A program made the translations under genes and the position numbers. This document shows positions 56,829 to 64,000 of a DNA stretch of 64,000 nucleotides, in pieces. The notes beneath the pieces are model-generated. The model was not told the origin of the DNA. It made no database searches and was given only the letters and a program-made list of their open reading frames with translations. The stretch's first letter is position 1. Each line of letters begins with the position of its first letter. Location: the NCBI GenBank assembly GCA_029224185.1, contig CM055188.1, positions 24,075,497-24,139,496 of the forward strand, in the 5' to 3' direction. The stretch is from Karalla daura. Its lineage: Eukaryota > Chordata > Actinopteri > Chaetodontiformes > Leiognathidae.

Positions 56829-57231
56829 TTATTCATGAGTATCTTCTGAACAAGAAAGGCAATTGAGTTCATCAGACATTTCACAGATTTTCGATTCTGT
56901 GTGTGTGAGAGAGACAGAGTGGAACTCGGAGCAAAGTCCGTCCTGATGGGCACTGAATTGGGAGAAAGAGTCGGTAGGTTGGGAGAGGGAGGAGAGAGAG
57001 AAAGATATGCCCATCACCAGCCTGAATCAGCATCACTCAGTAAAACATTCAATTAGCTATTTGTGGTCAGAAATGAATACATCCTACCTGTCGTAGTCTG
57101 ACGTGCGCTTGTCCTTCACGTTGACGTAGGCGTCTAGGCTTGGCATTGTATATTCTTAGTATTTCAGGGTCAAGTCTCTCTGTTAATTCTCGCTCGTGAC
57201 AAAGAAGTGTCAAAAGACGAGAAGTTCCCAT
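56829..57231 (-). CDS. Novel two-exon microprotein gene with X-box promoter
   Basis: Exon 1 (57088-57231) opens with an ATG in good context (ctccATGG), encodes MGTSRLLTLLCHERELTERL and onward to 48 codons, and ends CAG with donor gtagga. Exon 2 (56829-56942) follows an acceptor with a pyrimidine-rich upstream tract. It adds 37 codons, beginning DGLCSEFHSVS and ending SCSEDTHE before TAA, for 85 residues in all. The first half is basic and helical-looking (Arg/Leu/Glu rich); the second half is acidic with four Cys. No signal peptide or membrane segment is evident. A second acceptor 10 bases upstream (exon start 56952) would instead join exon 2 to a different exon-1 frame starting at the ATG at 57144-57146, giving 60 residues. 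I do not recognise either protein. The X-box suggests a ciliary role; this is inference. Confidence 0.5.
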
Positions 57232-57312
57232 GGAGGATGGCAGGTTCGTGTGAATTCTTCCCGTGGTGGTTTAAGATGCGCTCTGTTGTGCGCGAGGTTG
57301 TGACAAGCAGTT

Positions 57313-57326
57313 GTTGCCATAGCAAC
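57313..57326 (-). promoter_or_regulatory. RFX X-box (ciliary gene promoter element)
   Basis: GTTGCCATAGCAAC is an almost perfect inverted repeat (GTTGCYA / TRGCAAC) and matches the X-box bound by RFX transcription factors, which switch on many ciliary genes. It lies 82 bases upstream of the ATG of the minus-strand microprotein gene, a usual distance. The nearest plus-strand gene, golga7, starts almost 1 kb away. Confidence 0.7.
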
Positions 57327-57329
57327 GGG

Positions 57330-58260
57330 CGTGCATTTGCTGCCGCTTGCATAGCTTTCCCCAGTCAAAATGAAGTGCAGATAATAAAATAAAAATGCAT
57401 TTGCAGATAGCATTTCTGTAAACATTGTAACATAATCCTACTTCATTGAAACAACATTTGTGCTATTTCATTTCGTTCCTTGAATTTCAAGTTAATGCTG
57501 AGCACTTCTGACAGGGTGGGCCAGTTGTCAATCATACTTTATATTATTTATTACATAAAATTATATATTACATAGTGGCACTTGACCCACGTTGGCCTTT
57601 AGTGGCCTGACTCATATTTGACAGTAGCTGTGCAGAAGAGAACAGTTTTTAAGATGGGAAAAAAAAAGTCCTCTGGGCTGCTTGTTGATGATAAAATTGT
57701 CTGATGGTAAAAGGAATTATGAAATGTATCTTGAAAGTTAACATGATAGAGAGAGGCTCCATCCATCCTCTGTTTTGTACCCAATGGTGCCGCAGGGGCC
57801 TGCTGGTGCTTATCTCTACCTCAGGCCCACTGGGCAGCTGTGCTGAGCCTATAATACCTCCTGCTGCTTTTGTCCTTATTACATCAAACACTGCCGGATA
57901 TCTCTTTCAATCATCTCAGACCTACTCAGATGCTGTGCATGATCAATGACCTGCCAAACACCTACCACTACTGTGTCTGTCCTCATTATTTTCTTGCCAC
58001 CATCACTTAAACCTTGCAAATATGTGGGATTTGTTTGGCTGTGTTTTCTGGTAACTTGAGATATAAGTGTTATGGACCAACACTTTAAATAAAATTTAAT
58101 TGAGGTGAATTGTTTGTGGTGAATATTAGTCTGGCTGATGACCTGTTATCCACCTCCTGACTGGTTTTGAAAGGGCAGACTAGGACAGTTGCTCCGGTGA
58201 GAAGACCTTTATTCTGAAAACCGGAGATGACGTAGGATGGGTGGAGTCTAGATGAGGAGC
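57330..58260. other. Region between the microprotein gene and golga7
   Basis: No further exon recognised. The last 100 bases before 58283 should contain the golga7 promoter and 5' UTR, but no TATA box is clear. Confidence 0.4.
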
Positions 58261-58282
58261 AGCTCCAGGGGAGTCGTCCACT

Positions 58283-60947
58283 ATGGCTGAGGTAAAATAA
58301 AAATAACAATACTCGGTTTTAATACTCATTTTCAACATGGATGTTTCTAAGACTTCTTGGTGTTTGATTTATTGCGGTAATTAACCGATCTGGTTGACGA
58401 TTTAATCTCAAATTGCCACTTTACTCTCCAGCTGCGTTGATTGTGGTTTATCAAACGCAAGCTAACGTCAGCCCCAGACCGTCATCATGATATTTAACAT
58501 TATTTATGAAGTATACGAACCGAAACCATGAATTAGTCATCATGAACAGTATCGGTACCACACACTAAAACAACTGCCATCAAATTCGAGAATAAATTAT
58601 CGAGAAAATAGGCGTGTTGGCGTCCAGCTTGCGTTGTAATCTTACTTGCTGTCACCCTTAAGTGTTGAATAACAGCAGTGTGATCTTCCTTAATTTCCCT
58701 ATTGTCGGATTGTGACCATGCTGACATAAGGTTTCCTGTTTCATTTGTGTTCAGACCCACAGTTTACAGGACCTGCAGCAGCCAGCTGTCTCCTCCAAGG
58801 TGTTCATCCAGAGAGACTACAGCTCAGGAACCATATGCAAGTTTCAGACAAAGTTCCCATCTGAGCTGGAGTCCAGGGTATGTACTCTGGGCAAAGCAAG
58901 TCACTGTGTTACAATACAATGCAAGCCCGATGTGGCCAAGATCTAATTTTACAGTTTTTTTTGTGACAGTGTCAGCCAAAAGATATTAACTATTATTTCC
59001 AGTACATTCTGACTCTGAATTCAATATGATCTGAATTAATACCTGGTGGTGGTACAATTTAGTCATACAGTTATGAGGGATTGATCTGTGCAGCAAACAG
59101 ATAAGGAGGCTGGCATTAGTTAGCAGCGCAAGACAGCAGTAACCACAGCATACAAACATAGGTGTTAATGTACACATGTAAATTCATATGCAGGTCATTT
59201 GGCAGTCCATGATTGTGTGTGTGTCTATGCTACCGACTCAGTTTGTGCAGTTGTGTAGATCGTTGCCGTTGATGTTGTAACATTTTCTATGAAATTACTG
59301 TCACTGAAGATCCTGGATGTGACTGACCTCACTTTAACAGTGCAACTGTTCACCTCTCACTATCTTGTCATGTTTGGCACCAACATGTTTAAAGAGGTTA
59401 CAACAAACACACACTGATCAAGTCATGTTTGTTTTTTTTTCCCTCATTCCAAGCAGCAGTTTGTCTTGGGTAGTATTTCACTTTTCAAGCTGCCATTTGT
59501 GTCTGGCCTCTTTAAAAAAAATGTCTCGTTGCTCAGCACATTTGGCAGCGTGTGTCTGTTCTTCAACTTGGTCTTTACAGCACCTCCTGGCCTCCTCCTT
59601 ACATCCATCCTCATTTATCATCACCTCATTGCCTCTCCTGGAGGAAACTTTGAAGAAGACTTCTGATATGGGCCAAACCAAATTTAACAAATTAGTGTAG
59701 GTGGAGGAGAACTCCCTCAGGTGTCATTATGACATCCATCTAATGTCTTAATAATTTTGAGTAATGGTTAATAAATTAATAAAAAGAATCACAATCTCGA
59801 TCTCTAAATGACAGCAGTTCTTCTGCATGTTATTCCACAACCAGCATCACAAACAACCTCTGCGGTTTTCTCTTCTGAATTTTTAATCACCCCAGATGTT
59901 GTATTGTTGCTGTCTCCTCCATCAACCTATATGGCAAAGCACCTTTATGTGACATGATGCAGTGAAGCAGGGATCTGTGAGAGAAAGAGAGAGTGTGGTT
60001 GTGTGTGAAATAAAAATATGGGAAAGTTTTTTGTGAGGATAAATAAATACAAAGTGGATGGTGACAAAAACTCAGGTGGTAATGATGAGATGCCACCGAC
60101 TTGAACTGAACTTAAAGGTTTGTGGTGTGGAAATATTTTAGATTGAGGCAAGATTGTGAGAGCCAGTCTGAAATGTGTTGCAAGGCGTGTTTTTGTTTCT
60201 CTTGTAGCAACACCGCATTGAATGTTTATTTTGTATGGGTCAACACTGGAGGATGATACAGGTTGAATACAGGTCATAATTTAAAGATGGTATAAAAACT
60301 GATGGCAAAAAAAATCAGAGTTGAGCTTTAACTCCTGTTTGTAAATGTCGTCCAAATGTCAAAACTGTGTGTTTAATGTCAGAACTACTGTGTGGTTTCA
60401 GCTCGACAAGCAGCAGTTTGAGGAAACCATTCAGACTCTAAACAACCTGTATGCAGAGGCAGAGAAATTAGGTGGGAAGTCTTATTTGGAGGGTTGTCTG
60501 GCTTGTCTAACAGCCTATACAATCTTCCTCTGCATGGAGACACACTATGAAAAGGTAAGATTGCATCAGTGAACTCGTATCATCTCTTCCGGTGACTCGG
60601 ACCAATCGACACATCTTAGAGCACCTTAAATGTGTGTGTCTCTGACTGTTTTTGTGTGTTCAGGTATTGAAGAAGATCGCCAGGTACATTAAGGACCAGA
60701 ATGAGAAGATATACGCACCCAGGGGTTTGCTGTTAACAGACCCTATCGAGAGAGGCCTGAGAGTCGTATCCTCTACATGAACTGCACTATCACAACACAA
60801 GAATACAGATTATACATTGCAACATAACTGCTGTGCATTCTCAAAAAAGCAAAATTGTGTGTGTAGGACTCTGTGTTTCCCTTAACTTGCCTCCTACAGG
60901 TTGAAATTACCATTTTCGAAGACAGAAGTATTGGCTCCGGAAGATAA
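58283..60947 (+). CDS. golga7: Golgin A7 (GCP16), palmitoyltransferase cofactor
   Basis: Five exons join in frame: 58283-58291 (MAE), 58755-58877, 60402-60554, 60664-60765 and 60900-60947 (stop TAA), giving 144 residues. Diagnostic segments are KVFIQRDYSSGTICKFQTKF, LYAEAEKLGGKSYLEGCLAC, FLCMETHYEKVLKK and GLLLTDPIERGLRVVEI. Human GOLGA7 forms a complex with ZDHHC9 that palmitoylates RAS proteins, and it is itself palmitoylated on the two Cys of the CLAC segment, both present here. The protein acts at the Golgi. The N-terminus is a few residues longer than in human GOLGA7 and somewhat like GOLGA7B (THSLQDL), but the C-terminus is short (EDRSIGSGR) and lacks the Ser/Gly tail of GOLGA7B. I therefore call it golga7. 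Confidence 0.95.
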
Positions 60948-62251
60948 AGAAACTGGTATGTGTAGAAGTATTTGCATAATGGTAATTGAGAGGGATGAGC
61001 ACGTTGTGTTGATGAATAGCACGGTTGCCCTACGACAAGAGCAAACAAGAGATTGGAGTCCAAAAACATGCATGTTTGGGTTGATTGGAGAGGTTTTAAA
61101 TTACCTCTAGTTGTGAGTGTGTGTCCTTTGATGAATTTGTGACACTACTAAGGTACAACACGGGTAAGATAACGAATGGATGGTGGTGGAGGAACAGAGA
61201 TATTAGTTACCTCTTGTGTATTTATTTCTTTGGAAAATGTGGGTTAAGGTTTTCCTGCATGTGGATGGAAATAAGGGAAATAAAAGCAAACATGAATCTC
61301 TGGGTGAAGTGTATAACTTCAGGGAAGGAAAAAAAAGAAGTGGAAACAAGAGTTTTCATATCTTCGTACTGCTGAGCAGGTTTGGTACTGCAAAAATGTT
61401 CTGAAAAATACATGATTGCAATTGTTTGTGTACCAGTTGACAACTGCAACACATACTTGATGCTAAAATAACAGTTGCTGGTTTTCTATCCCTGTCTAGG
61501 CTGATGACTTTGAACAGATAATCTTCATTTGCCTGGAAAGACATTCAGACACCCACTCCACCTGAATGGATGTATATAATCATGATCTGATCCTTTTCTT
61601 TGTTATTTATAGATACCTTACTGTCTGCCTACCCCGATGTCTGTAAATGTGAATTCATTTTTATTTTTTATATGTGGCCATGGGTAAATCACATCCTAGT
61701 TGATTAAGACTCATCTTTTTTTTTAATCGTGCCATCGTTTGAAATGAAATCATTTAATTGCGATCGACGTGTGTGATTTGACTTGTGATTTGTTTTCATA
61801 ATAAGATAAAGTCAAATAATTTGTAGTCACCATGAACTGTTAAAGAAACACATCAGAATACATCAGAAGTTGGCTGTAGCCCTTGTTGAGACTTTTAATC
61901 TGTGCATGAATGTTATTTTTGGAGGAGGAATCATGTCCCGTCAGACACGCTTTGGAAGATCTTACTCTGATTTTTTTTTTTTTGTGATCTCGTAGATGTA
62001 GCATGTTTACTGTTATGAAAATAACATGATCTTGTACATCCAGAGAAATGTTTGTCTTCCATTGCACAAAATTACATTGTCTTCAGCATTCCTATTCCTT
62101 CACAATCTATTTTGTGAATGTCCGCCCCTCCTCCCGCCCGTTATCACCTAGCACCACAGAAACCTTAAACACAACTCCACTGATGATTGCTACAGTTGGT
62201 GTTTGATACTATCAGTGTACTTTTCTTAAGTATATCGTCCTGTTTTATCAA

Positions 62252-62257
62252 AATAAA
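62252..62257 (+). terminator. golga7: golga7 poly(A) signal
   Basis: AATAAA about 1.3 kb after the golga7 stop codon, followed by a TG-rich stretch. It would end a long AT-rich 3' UTR with no competing gene in between. Confidence 0.55.
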
Positions 62258-63500
62258 TGGTGTCTTCCTGAAACTGTGAAAGAACTATTTTATCCCTTAA
62301 GTCCATGAAGTGGGTGGGGTGTAAGAAAAAGGTTCATTAATAAACCATAAATTAGAGAACAAGCAGATTTTCTACTTCAAGTTGTTCATGTGTTGTATCT
62401 CCACATGTATCTCCTTTGTTAGGACACTGAAACGTCGGAACAGTTTTTAAGTAGGATGTGCTTTGAACATTTTTATTTTATTTCAAAAATGTAATTTCCA
62501 CATTCACCCATGCATACAAAACCAAAACAGTCAGGCAGCAAGCAAAAGTACCCTTTTAAAATGAAGGATCCTTCAGTTTGTAACATTAAAAACTTAATTT
62601 ACAAAAACAACAAGGAGGCATTTTCACGTACATTTGTGGAGTTTTTTTCCAGTACGTCCACAATGTTTTCATAGTCCCTGATGGTAATCATATTATCACT
62701 GGAAAGAAGTATGAGCGGAAGCCCTGATCACGGAGATCATCATGAAGGAGTGTCTACTGTACTAACCATGAAAAAAATATCAATAAATAAAACATTTTCA
62801 AAAGCAAGCTCAAGTAAGTGGAACATAAAATCATTGAAGGAAAAATAGTACTTTCCCCACTCATCTGAATGCTATCAATTTGTCTTTACCAGACCCTAAA
62901 CAACAGTTGTCACTTATGTGTTCAGCACTGGAGGAACCTCGACAGGCAAAATAAATCCAACTTTTAGTAGCATACATTAGTTTTGGTCACGGGTCGTCGT
63001 CCTTTGTCCAAAGTTAAAAACAGCCTTAGCAAATGAATTATTTATCGTACTATATGTGACATATTGCTACCCCATAGATTATGGTGATGTTCTGCATTTC
63101 TTTACAGTTTCTACTTACAGACTATATCTCCTTTCAATTGAAACATACTGTCCATGAAGGAGTCCTAGCACCAGATTTACCAGTAGACTATTTTCTTCCA
63201 TCTCTGACAAAGTTTGATCAAAACGGTTTTTGGTCTGAAGCTTTCCCTCCCCCGACTCTCTGTACTTTGGCTAAGAAGGTAATTACTGGCAAGGTAAATT
63301 AAATAAATTATTTGGTTGCAACCCTCCCTGACATGTCTTCTAATAAGCACCAGGTCAAAAATCTTCATTTCACTGATGAAGGCACGTAGAGATAAAAACA
63401 CTTTGTACAGCTGAAGGTGGTTAACATACTTAGTAAGCAAGCAGTTCATTTTCCGATTAAGTTATTGTCCATTGTACCAGCTGAGCCCTGATCCCAACAA
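62258..63500. other. Downstream region, possible 3' UTR of a minus-strand gene
   Basis: Read on the minus strand, AATAAA occurs at about 62472-62481 (two overlapping copies). It could end a transcript whose last coding codons lie near 63501. No coding exon is recognised inside this stretch. Confidence 0.3.
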
Positions 63501-63685
63501 CTATCCAGCACTGGTCCAAGGAAGCACAGTAGTGCAGCCCCATCTAGTGGTTGTTGAATATTAACATACTCTTCCCTAACGTCCATCCGTCCGTCTGCGC
63601 TGTCCACCGTCGGTCTACCTGTGTGAAAGCTGGTTGGTCAGCAATCCAGGGATTGTTTCCTCTGTGTCTGAGCCCAGTGAGCCAC
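63501..63685 (-). CDS. Possible last coding exons of an unidentified minus-strand gene
   Basis: An exon-like segment at 63619-63685 follows a long pyrimidine tract and acceptor (ccatcacag). It is open in one phase as GSLGSDTEETIPGLLTNQLS and ends at a donor gtagac. A downstream acceptor (cttggaccag) would add only three codon parts and a stop at 63501-63503, giving an end ...NQLSHSAG. Phases agree. The product is not recognised, and the upstream part would lie beyond the window. It could be chance. Confidence 0.25.
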
Positions 63686-64000
63686 CTGTGATGGCAGACA
63701 GAGAAAGAGTGAGCATAAAGACGAGAGCAACACCACTGAACTACAACAAATCAAGAGCTTCCGGTGATCTATCACAACTTGATATTAACACTGAGGCGCA
63801 GCTGTTCTTGAAAGTCAGGCTTTGGGATTCATCAAAAGTTTGGTCTATTGTGCTTAATCTTGCAGTGTTATCTTAGAGTCCTCTTGCATTTCACAAGAAG
63901 ATGTAAGCCTCCTTGTTTTAATTCATGCTGCAGTTTGGTTCTCAGGGATTAAATAACTATAAGTTGTGTATTCTCAAATCTTCAGATCTCAAAAAGTTTC

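Overview
The window is vertebrate, almost certainly teleost fish, nuclear DNA. Genes are split into short exons by GT-AG introns, microsatellites such as (GT)n and (ATCT)n are frequent, and relics of fish-type Tc1 and LINE elements are present. Exons were assembled by hand from splice sites, reading phase and resemblance to known proteins. No database search or transcript was available.

Layout: (1) 1-4350 has no gene I can identify. (2) 4461-6776 (+) is a complete cardiac/slow-muscle myosin regulatory light chain, myl2. (3) 9732-10753 (+) is a small coiled-coil gene with a clear TATA promoter but a broken reading frame. (4) 12845-13830 (-) is a decayed LINE. (5) 15078-20731 (-) is a coiled-coil gene of the outer-dynein-arm docking family, most likely ccdc63, the neighbour of MYL2 in human; an intron carries a deleted Tc1 transposon, and the 5' end was not found. 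(6) 22147-49166 (+) is paxillin. It has a 16 kb first intron, five LD motifs, four LIM domains and three extra in-frame exons (461, 90 and about 109 codons) that would raise a 530-residue protein to about 1,190. (7) 53231-55633 (+) is rplp0. Three of its introns each hold one copy of the same H/ACA-type snoRNA. (8) 56829-57231 (-) looks like an unlisted two-exon microprotein gene of about 85 codons, with a near-palindromic RFX X-box upstream and a poly(A) signal just after the stop. (9) 58283-60947 (+) is golga7. (10) The last 1.7 kb may hold the 3' end of another minus-strand gene.

The genes do not form one pathway. Two neighbourhoods match human 12q24 (MYL2-CCDC63 and PXN-RPLP0), while golga7 lies elsewhere in human. 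Two features point to cilia: the docking-complex gene and the X-box microprotein gene. The observations I would follow first are the X-box microprotein gene, the triplicated intronic snoRNA, and the alternative exons and promoters of paxillin.
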